A DNA stretch of 64,000 nt from an uncultured Eubacterium sp. (GTDB lineage: Bacteria > Bacillota > Clostridia > Oscillospirales > Acutalibacteraceae): assembly GCA_944380545.1 (NCBI GenBank), contig CALWHV010000001.1, forward strand, positions 112,425 to 176,424. The letters are read 5' to 3'. Positions 16,223-25,179 of this stretch are shown here, piece after piece; positions within the stretch are counted from its first letter, which is position 1; the number at the start of each line of letters is the position of its first letter. A model generated the notes under the pieces. That model did not search any database. It was not told the DNA's origin and saw only the letters and a list, made by a program, of their open reading frames with translations. A program made the position numbers and the translations under genes.

Positions 16223-17333
16223 AAATGTTTGCTTTTACAATGAGCTTTTTGAAAAAGAGGTTGCCGATATAGAGGTTGAAAACGGCGTTATAAAATCAAT
16301 CGGCGTTTTGCAGGGCGAGGGGCGCGATATGAGCGGAATGCTTGCGCTGCCCGGCTTTGTGGATATCCACATCCACGGCGCGGCTGGGGGCGACTGCTCG
16401 GACGCGAGCAGCGAGAGCCTTGACAAGATCAGCGCCTGCCTTGCAAAGCGCGGCGTAACATCGTTTTGCGCCACCACGATGACGCTCGGCAGCGAAACGC
16501 TTGAGAAGATCGTTAAAACGGTGCGCTCATATAAGGGGCGCGAAAGCGGCGCAAAGATCGCCGGCATCAACCTTGAGGGCCCTTTTATTGCAATGAGCAA
16601 AAAGGGCGCGCAGAACCCCGCGTTCGTGCGCCCCGGCACGGCGGAGGAGTTTGACGCGCTCTATGAGGCGTCCGGCGGGCTTGTCAAGCTGATAACGATT
16701 GCGCCGGAGGCTTTTGACAGCGATGAATTTATAAGGCACGCAAGCAAAAAATGCTCCGTTTCGCTCGGGCACACGGCGGCGAACGCCGCTCAGGCGCAGC
16801 GAGCCTTTGACCTGGGCGCGCGCCACGCCACGCATCTTTACAACGCGATGACCCCGATGACCCACCGCGAGGCGGGCGTTGCCGGCACTGCGCTTGACAA
16901 TGAACAGGTCTTTTGCGAGATAATCTGTGACGGCGGCCATGTTTGCCCGGCGGTGCTTAGAAACACCTTCAGGATGCTGGGCGAGGACAGGGCGTGCGTG
17001 ATATCGGATTCGATGCGCGCGGCAGGCCTCGGCGAGGGCGAATACGAGCTTGGCGGGCAGAGCGTGTTCGTGCGTCCCGGCGGAAGGTACGCCGTGCTGG
17101 AGGACGGCACAATCGCCGCCTCGATAAGCAATGTTTTTGATGAATTCAAAAATCTGCTTTCGTTCGGCGTGGATTTCAGGGCGGCGCTCAAAAGCTGCAC
17201 AATAAATCCCGCCCGCGCGATAGGCGCCGAGGGCGAGATAGGCTCGATAGCGCCCGGCAAGGCGGCGGATATAGTGTTTACAGGCGAGGGGCTTGATATA
17301 AGGGAAGTATATATAAATGGAAAACGAATATAG
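16206..17333 (+). CDS. nagA: N-acetylglucosamine-6-phosphate deacetylase
   Basis: 375 residues; removes acetate from GlcNAc-6-P in the cytoplasm during amino-sugar recycling. Amidohydrolase signs: the HIHG metal motif in FVDIHIHGAAGGD (about residue 57), metal-ligand glutamate in GINLEGPF (about 122), SLGHTAA and ATHLYNAM histidines (about 185 and 205), IICDGGHV, and the catalytic aspartate in VISDSMRAAG (about 260). There are ATG codons at 16206 and 16212; the second has better spacing from GAGGG. No nagB is in the window; glmS (32433) lies in the opposite, biosynthetic direction of the same pathway. Confidence 0.93.
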   Translation: MKMIFKNVCFYNELFEKEVADIEVENGVIKSIGVLQGEGRDMSGMLALPGFVDIHIHGAAGGDCSDASSESLDKISACLAKRGVTSFCATTMTLGSETLEKIVKTVRSYKGRESGAKIAGINLEGPFIAMSKKGAQNPAFVRPGTAEEFDALYEASGGLVKLITIAPEAFDSDEFIRHASKKCSVSLGHTAANAAQAQRAFDLGARHATHLYNAMTPMTHREAGVAGTALDNEQVFCEIICDGGHVCPAVLRNTFRMLGEDRACVISDSMRAAGLGEGEYELGGQSVFVRPGGRYAVLEDGTIAASISNVFDEFKNLLSFGVDFRAALKSCTINPARAIGAEGEIGSIAPGKAADIVFTGEGLDIREVYINGKRI

Positions 17334-17832
17334 GCAGCTCAATGTTGCGCTCATTGAGCCGGAGATCCCGCAGAACACGGGCAATATTGCGCGCACCTGC
17401 GCCGCAACGGGCGCAAGGCTTCATCTTGTGGGGCCTATGGGCTTTGAGATAACGGAAAGGCGCGTGCGCCGCGCCGGACTTGATTATTGGGATAAGCTGG
17501 ATATTACATATTACGGCAGCACGGCGGAATTTTTTGAAAAAAACAAGGGCGCACCGTTTTATTATTTTTCCACAAAGGCGCGCCGCGCGCACAGCGATAC
17601 GGAATATGAAAACGGCGCGTTCCTCGTTTTCGGCAAGGAAACGAAAGGGCTGCCGGAGGAGCTTTTGAAGGCGAATCCCGATTCCTGCGTGCGCATACCG
17701 ATGCGCGGCGAGATACGCAGCCTGAACCTTTCAAACAGCGTTGCCGTGGGCGTTTTCGAGGCGCTGCGGCAGTGGGGCTACCCGCGGCTGAGCAGCGAGG
17801 GACGGCTGCACGAGCTTTCGTGGGACGATTGA
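17317..17832 (+). CDS. trmL: tRNA (cytidine/uridine-34 2'-O)-methyltransferase TrmL
   Basis: 171 residues, the usual size of this SPOUT methyltransferase that methylates the wobble ribose of leucine tRNAs using SAM. Motif 1 is IPQNTGNIARTCAATGARLHLV, motif 2 the FGKETKGLPEELL loop, and motif 3 IPM..EIRSLNLSNSVAVGVFEALRQ that forms the knot. The start overlaps nagA by 17 bases (GGAAG site inside nagA). A strong terminator follows at 17866, closing the operon. Confidence 0.93.
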   Translation: MENEYRQLNVALIEPEIPQNTGNIARTCAATGARLHLVGPMGFEITERRVRRAGLDYWDKLDITYYGSTAEFFEKNKGAPFYYFSTKARRAHSDTEYENGAFLVFGKETKGLPEELLKANPDSCVRIPMRGEIRSLNLSNSVAVGVFEALRQWGYPRLSSEGRLHELSWDD

Positions 17833-17865
17833 TTTTGATAACGACCCCTCAGCCTGCTTCACTGA

Positions 17866-17894
17866 AAACTCCCCTGATGCAGGGGAGTTTTTTG
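17866..17894 (+). terminator. Intrinsic terminator of dusB-nagA-trmL
   Basis: AAACTCCCCT/AGGGGAGTTT stem, five-base loop, T-run. Confidence 0.92.
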
Positions 17895-17926
17895 TTTGCA
17901 AAAATGTAAAAACATTCAATAATAAA

Positions 17927-17960
17927 TGCAGGCGGTGCAGCCGAAGCCGCACCGCCTGCA
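17927..17960 (-). terminator. Hairpin downstream of glnA
   Basis: TGCAGGCGGTGC/GCACCGCCTGCA, a perfect 12-bp stem; read on the minus strand it is followed by an AT-rich stretch (TTTATTATTG). It ends glnA transcription and faces the trmL terminator. Confidence 0.75.
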
Positions 17961-17991
17961 AACCGGCATTTCTGCCGAAGAGAGGGTGATT

Positions 17992-19332
17992 TTATTTTTT
18001 CAGGTATCTGTTTACTTCCCACTGAGATACCTGGGTCCTGTACTCATCCCATTCGTTTTTCTTGCCCTCGATATAGGCGTTGAACACATGCTCGCCCACG
18101 GTGTCTTTAACAAACGGGTCTTTTTCCGCCTCGTAAACGGCTTCTATAAGGCTGCCGGGCAGGCAGTCTATGCCGTTACTCCTGAGCTCCTCGGTGCTGA
18201 GGTCAAATACATTATAATCCACGGGAGCCGGCGGGTCAAGCTTATTTTTAATTCCGTCCAGACCGGCGGCAAGGCAGAGCGCCATTTCAAGATAGGGATT
18301 GCAGGTGGGGTCGGGGCAGCGCAGCTCAACGCGCGTTCCCTTGCCCCTTGCGGCGGGTATTCTGATAAGCACGGAGCGGTTGGAGGACGACCAGGTGAGA
18401 TAGCACGGCGCCTCGTAGCCGGGCACGAGCCTTTTGTATGAATTGACCGTGGGGTTTGAGAAAACGGCTATGCCCTTGACATGCTTCATTATGCCTGCGA
18501 TGAAATGATAAGCCGTGCTTGAGAGCTGGCGCTCGTCGCTTTCGTCATAAAAGGCGTTGGAGCCGTCCTTAAGATTAAAGAGGCTCATATTCGTGTGCAT
18601 TCCGGAGCCGTTTATGCCGAAGATGGGCTTTGGCATAAATGTGGCGTGCAGGCCGTGCTTTGCGGCGTAGGTCTTAACAACATGCTTGAAGGTCATAACC
18701 CTGTCAGCCGTTATCATAACATCGTCAAACCTGAAATCAATCTCGTGCTGGGATTCCGCAACCTCGTGGTGCGACGCCTCAATCTCGTAGCCCATATCCT
18801 CAAGCGCAAGGCAGATATCGCGGCGGCAGTTTTCGCCCGCGTCGTTCGGGTTCAGATCAAAATATCCGCCCGTGTCCGTAAGCTGGGTGGTTGCCTTGCC
18901 GTTTTCATCGCGCTTAAAGAGGAAGAATTCAAGCTCAGGCCCTACATTGAAGCCGAAGCCCATATCCGCGGCCTCTTTTATAACGCTTGCAAGCACATTT
19001 TTCGGGTCGCCCATAAACGGGGTCTTGTTGTCCGCCTTATATACGGAGCAGATGAGCCTGCCCGTGGTCTTGTTGCCGAAGGTGCGCCATGGGAATATCG
19101 CCCAGGAATCAAGGTCGGGGTGCAGGTACATATCGGATTCGTCTATCCTGACATAGCCGTCAATGGAAGAGCCGTCAAACATACATTCGTTGTTCAGCGC
19201 CTTTTCAAGCTGCGTTACCGTGATGGCAACATTCTTCATAAGCCCGAACACATCGGTGAACTGAAGCCGCACGAATTCCACATTTTTTTCCTTGGCATCC
19301 CTGAGGATATCCTCTTTGGTGAGTTTGCTCAT
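17992..19332 (-). CDS. glnA: Glutamine synthetase, type I alpha
   Basis: 446 residues from the ATG at 19332 with AGGAGG upstream; the in-frame extension to 19479 crosses the promoter. Makes glutamine from glutamate, ammonia and ATP. Seen: [18 protein letters not shown] (about residue 50-67), the metal-site stretch GPELEFFLF (about 130), [13 protein letters not shown] (about 188), the ATP loop [20 protein letters not shown] (about 233), [17 protein letters not shown] (about 305) and [18 protein letters not shown] (about 333). The short GSI-alpha length and absence of the adenylylation tyrosine segment fit the feedback-inhibited form of Firmicutes. The leader has a hairpin between promoter and start. 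Confidence 0.96.
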   Translation of the reverse strand: MSKLTKEDILRDAKEKNVEFVRLQFTDVFGLMKNVAITVTQLEKALNNECMFDGSSIDGYVRIDESDMYLHPDLDSWAIFPWRTFGNKTTGRLICSVYKADNKTPFMGDPKNVLASVIKEAADMGFGFNVGPELEFFLFKRDENGKATTQLTDTGGYFDLNPNDAGENCRRDICLALEDMGYEIEASHHEVAESQHEIDFRFDDVMITADRVMTFKHVVKTYAAKHGLHATFMPKPIFGINGSGMHTNMSLFNLKDGSNAFYDESDERQLSSTAYHFIAGIMKHVKGIAVFSNPTVNSYKRLVPGYEAPCYLTWSSSNRSVLIRIPAARGKGTRVELRCPDPTCNPYLEMALCLAAGLDGIKNKLDPPAPVDYNVFDLSTEELRSNGIDCLPGSLIEAVYEAEKDPFVKDTVGEHVFNAYIEGKKNEWDEYRTQVSQWEVNRYLKK

Positions 19333-19361
19333 ACTGTTTCCTCCTGAAAGAAAATAAATTA

Positions 19362-19391
19362 AGGCGCTCCGAATCGGTCGGAACGCCTTTG
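19362..19391 (-). promoter_or_regulatory. Leader hairpin of glnA, possible attenuator
   Basis: On the minus strand AAGGCGTTCCGA and TCGGAGCGCCTT pair around a short loop and are followed by AATTTATTTTCTTT, just before the ribosome site. It lies between the -10 box and the start codon, so it could act as a transcription attenuator or simply protect the mRNA. Confidence 0.45.
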
Positions 19392-19404
19392 TTCTTACAG
19401 GTAA

Positions 19405-19433
19405 ATTATATTCGCCGCGGCGGCAAAAGTCAA
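19405..19433 (-). promoter_or_regulatory. Sigma-A-type promoter of glnA
   Basis: Minus strand TTGACT and TATAAT, 17-base spacer, about 70 bases before the glnA ATG. Confidence 0.75.
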
Positions 19434-19513
19434 CCTGATTTTTACAATTTTGTTTGAAATGCGTTTTTTTACAAAACAACGCGCCTGTTCATTGTGCATT
19501 ATCCACAAGCGCG

Positions 19514-20701
19514 TCAGTCCAAAAACTCCTCCGGCACTATCTCCTCGGCGTACTGCGTGAAGTATTCGGGGGTGGCGCCGTCCTGCTTATGTGAGGAGGC
19601 AAGCTCGCTTGTGTAATCGCTGAGCTTGTATACGGCAAAATCGTAGTCTGAGCCGCTGCCGGAATACCAGCACACAACGGGGGTGAGCGAGGCGGCGGTT
19701 ACGGATATCTCCTCGCCGCGCTTTTCAACGGTTATCCTTGCCATACCGCCGCAAAGCTGGTTAAGGCTGGTCTGGTGAGAGATGAAATTGCCCAGCGAAT
19801 AATAAACGAGCATCTTCTTTCCCGTGGCTTCGTTCGTTACCCACTCAACGCTTTGCAGCACATGCGGGTGCGTGCCTATAACTATGTCTACGCCCAGGTC
19901 GGAGAAAAGCTTAACATATTCGCGCTGGTAATCGGAAACGGAGGTGCTGTTTTCCGTGCCCCAGTGCGGGAACACCATCACCACATCGGCGTTCTGCCTT
20001 GCGGCCGTAACATCGGCGGTTATCTTTTCCTCGTCCATCATATTGACGCACCAGGGCGCGCTTTCGGGGATCGGTATGCCGTTCGTGCCGTAGGTGTAGT
20101 TGAGCAGGGCGAAGCGTATGCCGTTTTTCTCATAATATACAACGGAGTTGTAGTCCTCCTCGCTGATATTGGTGCCGATATGCACCACCTCGGGGTGCTG
20201 CGCAAAATACGCACATTCCTGCTCTATGCCGGAAAAGCCCTTATCGAGCGAATGGTTCGTGGCGCAGGTGAATATGTCAAAGCCGGCGTCAATGGCGGCG
20301 TCGCCTATCTCCCACGGCGAATTGAAGGTGGGCCAGCCCGTGTATTCAAATTCGCTGCCGCCCAAAATGGTCTCCTGGTTTATAACGGCAATGTCCGCGG
20401 CGGAGATATCGCTTTTGATATGCTCGTAAAACGAGGTGTAATCAAGGCTGCCGTCCTCCCGCTCGCCGGCGCTTATCAGCGTGTTGTGAATCAGATTATC
20501 GCCCACGGCAACTATATTCACCTTGGATGCGGCGTTTGTCTGCGGCGCCGCGGTGGTGTTTTCGGTAACGGGCGCGGTGGGCATTTCGCTGTCCGCATTT
20601 TTAGTTATGTGGCCGGCAACGGCAAAGCCGCACACCGCCACAACGGCAAGTATAACGGGTATCAGCACGCCCGCCAGTCTCTTTTTTCCGGAATTATCCA
20701 T
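19514..20701 (-). CDS. CapA-family protein (PGA_cap metallophosphatase fold)
   Basis: 395 residues. A signal-anchor helix (residues 9-31) is followed by a threonine-rich linker and the CapA domain: NIVAVGDNLIHN (metal site, about 63), AVINQETILGG (about 105), FTCATNHSLDKG (about 147), VVMVFPHWGTE (about 238), DIVIGTHPHVLQ (about 270) and YYSLGNFISHQ (about 300). The family is linked to poly-gamma-glutamate or other anionic surface polymers and resembles calcineurin-type phosphatases; many members in Clostridia have no known substrate. No capB or capC is near, so a role in polymer synthesis is unproven. It acts outside the membrane. Confidence 0.88.
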   Translation of the reverse strand: MDNSGKKRLAGVLIPVILAVVAVCGFAVAGHITKNADSEMPTAPVTENTTAAPQTNAASKVNIVAVGDNLIHNTLISAGEREDGSLDYTSFYEHIKSDISAADIAVINQETILGGSEFEYTGWPTFNSPWEIGDAAIDAGFDIFTCATNHSLDKGFSGIEQECAYFAQHPEVVHIGTNISEEDYNSVVYYEKNGIRFALLNYTYGTNGIPIPESAPWCVNMMDEEKITADVTAARQNADVVMVFPHWGTENSTSVSDYQREYVKLFSDLGVDIVIGTHPHVLQSVEWVTNEATGKKMLVYYSLGNFISHQTSLNQLCGGMARITVEKRGEEISVTAASLTPVVCWYSGSGSDYDFAVYKLSDYTSELASSHKQDGATPEYFTQYAEEIVPEEFLD

Positions 20702-20750
20702 CTTATCTGCCCCCTGTTGCGCAAATCGCGCGTTTTTGCAGCTTTGCTTG

Positions 20751-20779
20751 ATTGTATCATAAAAAATCCATTATGGCAA
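20751..20779 (-). promoter_or_regulatory. Sigma-A-type promoter of the capA-family gene
   Basis: Minus strand TTGCCA and TACAAT with a 17-base spacer, 50 bases before the ATG. Confidence 0.55.
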
Positions 20780-20821
20780 GCCGTTGCGGTGCCGGCGTAT
20801 TAAAATAATAAAAAATAATAC

Positions 20822-20850
20822 TTTACTTTTAGCGCGGCGTGTGCTATAAT
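20822..20850 (+). promoter_or_regulatory. Sigma-A-type promoter of rpsO
   Basis: TTTACT and TATAAT, spacer 17, with a TGC extension before the -10 box. Confidence 0.75.
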
Positions 20851-20852
20851 TC

Positions 20853-20948
20853 ATTAGCCGATTACGAATCACACGGTTGCGGGCGCAGGCGCGTAACGCG
20901 AGTTCACCATCCCGCATCTGAGTTTTGCGCTTATCGGCGAATAATATA
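20853..20948 (+). promoter_or_regulatory. Ribosomal protein S15 leader (autoregulatory mRNA structure)
   Basis: Between the promoter and the rpsO start, GCCGAT near 20857 can pair with ATCGGC near 20933, enclosing GCGGG/CCCGC and GCGC-rich inner helices. S15 commonly binds its own leader to repress translation. The assignment is by position and foldability, not by a covariance match. Confidence 0.6.
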
Positions 20949-20963
20949 AAGAGGTGAAGTTAA

Positions 20964-21239
20964 ATGACACAGGCAGAAAAGCAGGCCATCATCAAGGAGT
21001 ACGCCACCCACGAGGGCGATACTGGCTCTCCCGAGGTACAGATCGCCGTTCTTACCACCAGGATAAATGAGCTCACCGCTCATCTAAAGGTGCACAAAAA
21101 GGACAATCATTCACGCCGCGGGCTTCTTAAAATGGTAGGTCACAGAAGAAACCTTCTTGCTTATCTTTACAAGAGCGATATCACAAGATACCGTGCGCTT
21201 GTTGCAAAGCTCGGCATTCGTGACACGCTTGACAGGTAA
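20964..21239 (+). CDS. rpsO: 30S ribosomal protein S15
   Basis: 91 residues. Four-helix rRNA-binding protein of the small subunit; [36 protein letters not shown] and LRNLLAYL-type stretches are all present. GAGGTG upstream of the ATG. As in most bacteria it precedes pnp, but a terminator at 21250 separates them. Confidence 0.98.
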   Translation: MTQAEKQAIIKEYATHEGDTGSPEVQIAVLTTRINELTAHLKVHKKDNHSRRGLLKMVGHRRNLLAYLYKSDITRYRALVAKLGIRDTLDR

Positions 21240-21249
21240 GTCAAAAATC

Positions 21250-21285
21250 GCAGGCGGCATCTTGTGTGCCGTCTGCATTTTATCT
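21250..21285 (+). terminator. Intrinsic terminator of rpsO
   Basis: GCAGGCGGCA/TGCCGTCTGC stem with one G-T pair, seven-base loop and ATTTTATCTTT tail. Confidence 0.8.
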
Positions 21286-21333
21286 TTAAAATCCGTTTAA
21301 AGGCGGAAAAACCGACCGTAAGGGGGCAGGGAA

Positions 21334-21386
21334 TAGTAGTAAATTGAGGGCACAAAAGTGCTTGCGCCTTGAATTTATTACTATTA
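21334..21386 (+). promoter_or_regulatory. Long imperfect stem-loop in the pnp leader
   Basis: TAGTAGTAAATT...GGGC can pair with GCC...AATTTATTACTATTA over about 20 positions with small bulges, ending 40 bases before the pnp start. PNPase mRNAs are often controlled through a long 5' hairpin; here that is an inference from position. Confidence 0.45.
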
Positions 21387-21425
21387 CGCCTCCTTTGGAA
21401 TATATTAAAAAAGCGAGGTAAAAAG

Positions 21426-23618
21426 ATGTTTTTCAAGAACTACAAAAAGTGGGAGACGGAATTTGCCGGACGCAAATTCACCCTGGAGACCGGCAAAATG
21501 GCAGGCCTTGCCAACGCCGCCTTCTTCGCCACTTACGGCGAGACCCAGGTGCTTTGCACCGCCACCGCCTCCGCAAAGCCCAGAGAGGGCATAGATTTCT
21601 TCCCGCTCTCGGTTGATTTTGAGGAAAAGATGTATTCCGTGGGCAAGATCCCCGGCTCCTTCCTGCGCCGCGAGGGCAGGGCGAGCGAAAAGGCGATTCT
21701 TGCCGCAAGGTGCATCGACCGCCCGATCCGTCCGCTCTTCCCGAAGGATCTGAGGAACGACTGCTCCGTCGTTGCCACGGTTATGAGCGTTGACCCCGAC
21801 TGCTCGCCGGAGATCACCGCCGCCGTAGGCATCTCCGCCGCCATCGCCGTTTCCGATATCCCGTGGGACGGCCCCATATCCTCCGTCAATGTAGGGCTTG
21901 TGGACGGCGAGATCGTGCTCAACCCCACTCTTGAGCAGAGGGAAAAGAGCGATCTTACGCTGACCGTAGCCTCCACCGCTGATCTTGTTGCTATGATAGA
22001 GGCGGGCGGCAACGAGATACCGGACGATCTTATGTTCGACTGCATTATGGCGGGCCACGAGGAAAACAAAAAGATGGTTAAATTCATCCAGGGCATCGTG
22101 GATGAAATAGGCAAGCCCAAGTTTGCTTACGAATCCTCCGATCCCGACCCCGATGTGCTTGCCGAGATAGAGGAATTCTGCATAGAGGATGTTAAAAAGG
22201 CGCTTGATACGGACGATAAGCTTGTTCGCGACGAGGCGCTGCTGCCCATCTACGCCGCCGTTCACGAGAAGTTTGACGAAAGGTTCGAGGGCGAGGAGAG
22301 CAAGATAGACGAGATTATGTATCTTGTTCAAAAGCATGTTGTTCGCGCGTGGCTCAAGGACGAGCATAAGCGTGTTGACGGCAGGGGAATAGACGATATC
22401 CGCCCGCTCAACGCCGAGGTCGATCTGCTTGACAGGGCGCACGGCTCCGGTATGTTCACCAGAGGTCAGACCCAGGTGCTTTCCGTAACCACTCTCGGCC
22501 CGATGAGCGACTGCCAGCTGCTTGACGGCATAGACGAGCAGAAGGAAAAGAGATATATCCACCACTATAATTTCCCGTCCTTCAGCGTCGGCGAAACAAG
22601 ACCCTCAAGAGGCCCCGGCAGACGCGAGATCGGTCACGGCGCGCTTGCCGAAAAGGCGCTGCTGCCCGTTCTGCCCAGCGTTGACGAGTTCCCGTACTGC
22701 ATCCGCGTGGTATCCGAGGTGCTTTCCTCAAATGGCTCCACCTCTCAGGCGTCCGTATGCGGTTCAACGCTTTCGCTTATGGCTGCGGGCGTGCCCATCA
22801 AGGCTCCCGTTGCCGGCATCAGCTGCGGCCTTATCACCGGCGAGCAGGGCGTTTACGGCGACTTTATGACGATGGTTGATATCCAGGGGCTTGAGGATTT
22901 CTACGGCGATATGGACTTTAAGGTTGCCGGCACAAAGAACGGCATCACCGCCATTCAGATGGACCTCAAGGTTCACGGCCTCACGCCGGATATCATCAAA
23001 GAGGCGTTTGCCAAGACCCATAAGGCAAGGAATTATATACTTGACGAGATTATGGCTCCCGTCATCAGCGAGCCGCGCAAGGAGCTTTCAAAGTACGCGC
23101 CCAAGATGGTAACGCTTTCCATAGACCCCGACAAGATCGGAGATGTTATCGGCAAGGGCGGCAAGGTCATCCAGGAGATCCAGAGCGACTTTGATGTTAA
23201 GGTTGATATTGAAGAGGACGGCCGAGTATTCATCAGCGGCATAGACATTGAAAAGTGCAACGGCGCCGCCGATGTTGTAAGGCTCATCGCGTCAGACCCG
23301 GAGGTGGGCGCGTTCTACAACGGCGTTGTAACAAGGCTTATGAGCTTCGGCGCGTTTGTTGAGATCGCTCCCGGCAAGGAGGGTCTTGTGCACATCTCCC
23401 GTCTTGATGTTAAGCGCGTAGACAGGGTTGAGGATGTTGTTAAGGTAGGCGACGCGGTAGTCGTTAAGTGCATAGAGATAGACGACCAGGGCAGGATAAA
23501 CCTCTCCAGGCGCGACGCTCTTATCGAGCTTGACGGTATGAAGCCCGAAAACGATATTGACGACAGACCCCAAAGGCCGCGCAGGGGCGATAATCACCGC
23601 CGTCCGCGCAGGGACTGA
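21426..23618 (+). CDS. pnp: Polyribonucleotide nucleotidyltransferase (PNPase)
   Basis: 730 residues from the ATG at 21426 (GAGGT upstream). 3'-5' phosphorolytic exoribonuclease of the RNA degradosome. Two RNase PH cores: the first has GKIPGSFLRREGRASEKAIL (about residue 72), the second has RGQTQVLS, FSVGETRPSRGPGRREIGHGALAEKAL (about 395) and VCGSTLSLMAAGVPI; the catalytic aspartates lie in GDFMTMVDIQGLEDFYGDMDFKVAG (about 480). Then a KH domain (IGKGGKVIQEI, about 570) and an S1 domain (GAFVEIAPGKEGLVHIS, about 640), with an arginine-rich tail RPQRPRRGDNHRRPRRD. Normal length and order. Confidence 0.97.
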   Translation: MFFKNYKKWETEFAGRKFTLETGKMAGLANAAFFATYGETQVLCTATASAKPREGIDFFPLSVDFEEKMYSVGKIPGSFLRREGRASEKAILAARCIDRPIRPLFPKDLRNDCSVVATVMSVDPDCSPEITAAVGISAAIAVSDIPWDGPISSVNVGLVDGEIVLNPTLEQREKSDLTLTVASTADLVAMIEAGGNEIPDDLMFDCIMAGHEENKKMVKFIQGIVDEIGKPKFAYESSDPDPDVLAEIEEFCIEDVKKALDTDDKLVRDEALLPIYAAVHEKFDERFEGEESKIDEIMYLVQKHVVRAWLKDEHKRVDGRGIDDIRPLNAEVDLLDRAHGSGMFTRGQTQVLSVTTLGPMSDCQLLDGIDEQKEKRYIHHYNFPSFSVGETRPSRGPGRREIGHGALAEKALLPVLPSVDEFPYCIRVVSEVLSSNGSTSQASVCGSTLSLMAAGVPIKAPVAGISCGLITGEQGVYGDFMTMVDIQGLEDFYGDMDFKVAGTKNGITAIQMDLKVHGLTPDIIKEAFAKTHKARNYILDEIMAPVISEPRKELSKYAPKMVTLSIDPDKIGDVIGKGGKVIQEIQSDFDVKVDIEEDGRVFISGIDIEKCNGAADVVRLIASDPEVGAFYNGVVTRLMSFGAFVEIAPGKEGLVHISRLDVKRVDRVEDVVKVGDAVVVKCIEIDDQGRINLSRRDALIELDGMKPENDIDDRPQRPRRGDNHRRPRRD

Positions 23619-23677
23619 GAAAACAGATCAAAACCTCTTTAAAGAGGCGTGGATTTTTCTGAGCAACGCTCATTTTC

Positions 23678-23709
23678 GCCACACGGTTTTGCGCCGTGTG
23701 GCTTTTTTT
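23678..23709 (+). terminator. Intrinsic terminator of pnp
   Basis: GCCACACGG/CCGTGTGGC stem, seven-base loop, seven-base T-run. It ends only 10 bases before the ATG of the MATE gene. Confidence 0.9.
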
Positions 23710-23719
23710 CGGAGGAGCT

Positions 23720-25063
23720 ATGGACCAGACTTTTATGAAGGAACGCAGGATAGTGCCGCTGATAATCACAATGGCGCTGCCTATGACCGTTTCTATGCTC
23801 ACTAATTCGCTGTATAATATAGTGGACAGCTATTTTATCGCAAAAATAAGCGAGGACGCGATGACCGCGCTCTCGCTCGTGTATCCCGTTCAGAATCTGA
23901 TAACCGCCGTAACGGTGGGCTTCGGGATAGGCGTAAACGCCGTTATGGCGTTTTACCTGGGCGCGGGCAGGCAGCGCGCCGCGGACACCGCCGCAAGCTC
24001 CGGTATGATATTCAATATCCTGCACGGCGCTCTGCTTACTCTGTGCATTTTCATAATGCCGCCGTTTTTAAAAATGTTCACATCGGATCAAGCGGTGCTT
24101 GATTACGGGATAAGATATTCCAATATCGTTTTCCTTTTCTGCATCCCCACGGCGGCGGGCATCAGCTTTGAAAAGATATTCCAGGCGCAGGGCAGGATGA
24201 CGGTATCTATGGCGGCTATGCTTGCCGGCTGCGTTTGCAACATAATCCTTGACCCCGTGCTGATCTTCGGCTGGTGGATATTCCCTAAGCTCGGCATAGA
24301 GGGAGCGGCGCTTGCAACGGGGATAGGGCAGGTGCTGACGCTTGTTATATATGTTGCCGTTTATCTTAAAAGGAGCGGCGGGCTCAAGCTGCGGCTTAGG
24401 GGGCTGGAGGATTTTTCGGCGATTACGAGGCGCATCTATTCAATAGGCGTGCCCGCTGCGCTCAACCTTGCGCTGCCGAGCCTTATGATTTCCGTGCTCA
24501 ATTCCATACTTGCGGCGTTTTCGCAGGTGTTCGTGCTGGTGCTGGGCGCGTACTACAAGCTGCAGACCTTTCTTTATCTCACGGCAAACGGCATAGTTCA
24601 GGGTATGCGGCCGGTTATGAGCTATAATTTCGGGGCGGGCGAGTACCGCCGCGTAAGGGGCATCTTCCGCGTGAGCCTGCTGTTCATCCTGGGCGTAATG
24701 GCGCTCGGCGTTGCGCTCTGCCTTGCCCTGCCGCAGCGGCTAATCGGGCTGTTCAGCTCCTCCGCCGAGGCGATTGAGGCGGGCGAAACCGCGCTTCGCA
24801 TAATCGCGATAGGCTTTTTGCCGTCCGCCGTGAGCGTAACAGCCTCCGGCTCGCTGGAGGCGCTCGGAAAGGGAGGGCGCTCGCTTATGATATCTGCGGC
24901 GCGCTACGCCGTTGTTATCCTGCCGGCGGCATATCTCTTGAGCCGCAGCCTCGGCGCAAACGGCGTGTGGCACGCGTTTTGGATAACGGAGGCTGTCGCC
25001 GCGGTATTTTCCGCCGCGCTTTTCGCCCTTGTTTCCAAAAAGGAGCTGCGGCATAAAAGCTGA
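23720..25063 (+). CDS. MATE-family multidrug/Na+ efflux transporter
   Basis: 447 residues from the ATG at 23720 behind GGAGGAGC. Twelve hydrophobic helices in two MatE repeats; PMTVSMLTNSLYNIVDSYFIAKI (residues 20-45) and IGVPAALNLALPSLMISVLNSILAAF (second repeat, about 250) are typical, as is QGMRPVMSYNFGAGEYRRVRG. Exports drugs or metabolites against H+ or Na+. Its ribosome site lies immediately after the pnp terminator, so expression may depend on read-through or on a promoter within that hairpin region. Confidence 0.92.
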   Translation: MDQTFMKERRIVPLIITMALPMTVSMLTNSLYNIVDSYFIAKISEDAMTALSLVYPVQNLITAVTVGFGIGVNAVMAFYLGAGRQRAADTAASSGMIFNILHGALLTLCIFIMPPFLKMFTSDQAVLDYGIRYSNIVFLFCIPTAAGISFEKIFQAQGRMTVSMAAMLAGCVCNIILDPVLIFGWWIFPKLGIEGAALATGIGQVLTLVIYVAVYLKRSGGLKLRLRGLEDFSAITRRIYSIGVPAALNLALPSLMISVLNSILAAFSQVFVLVLGAYYKLQTFLYLTANGIVQGMRPVMSYNFGAGEYRRVRGIFRVSLLFILGVMALGVALCLALPQRLIGLFSSSAEAIEAGETALRIIAIGFLPSAVSVTASGSLEALGKGGRSLMISAARYAVVILPAAYLLSRSLGANGVWHAFWITEAVAAVFSAALFALVSKKELRHKS

Positions 25064-25117
25064 ACCGGCTTTGATTTCATAAACAAAAAATTACCAGAAA
25101 AAAGCTGCTTCATTTGA

Positions 25118-25146
25118 GCATACCCGGCAATTATATGTGCAAAATA
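25118..25146 (+). promoter_or_regulatory. Possible sigma-G-type promoter of spoVT
   Basis: GCATA and CAAAATA with a 17-base spacer, 34 bases before the spoVT start. This is one base off the usual forespore pattern (GHATR, CATNHTA). spoVT is sigma-G controlled in Bacillus subtilis. Confidence 0.4.
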
Positions 25147-25179
25147 TTACAGATAAAAAGTGCTAAGGGAATGAGGAAA

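Noticed and set aside
17992..19479. Longer glutamine synthetase start at 19479
   Set aside because: It would include the promoter and leader hairpin. The ATG at 19332 has a strong AGGAGG site and gives the normal length.
21405..22565. Long minus-strand open frame opposite pnp
   Set aside because: It mirrors a strongly conserved pnp frame and has no family signature.
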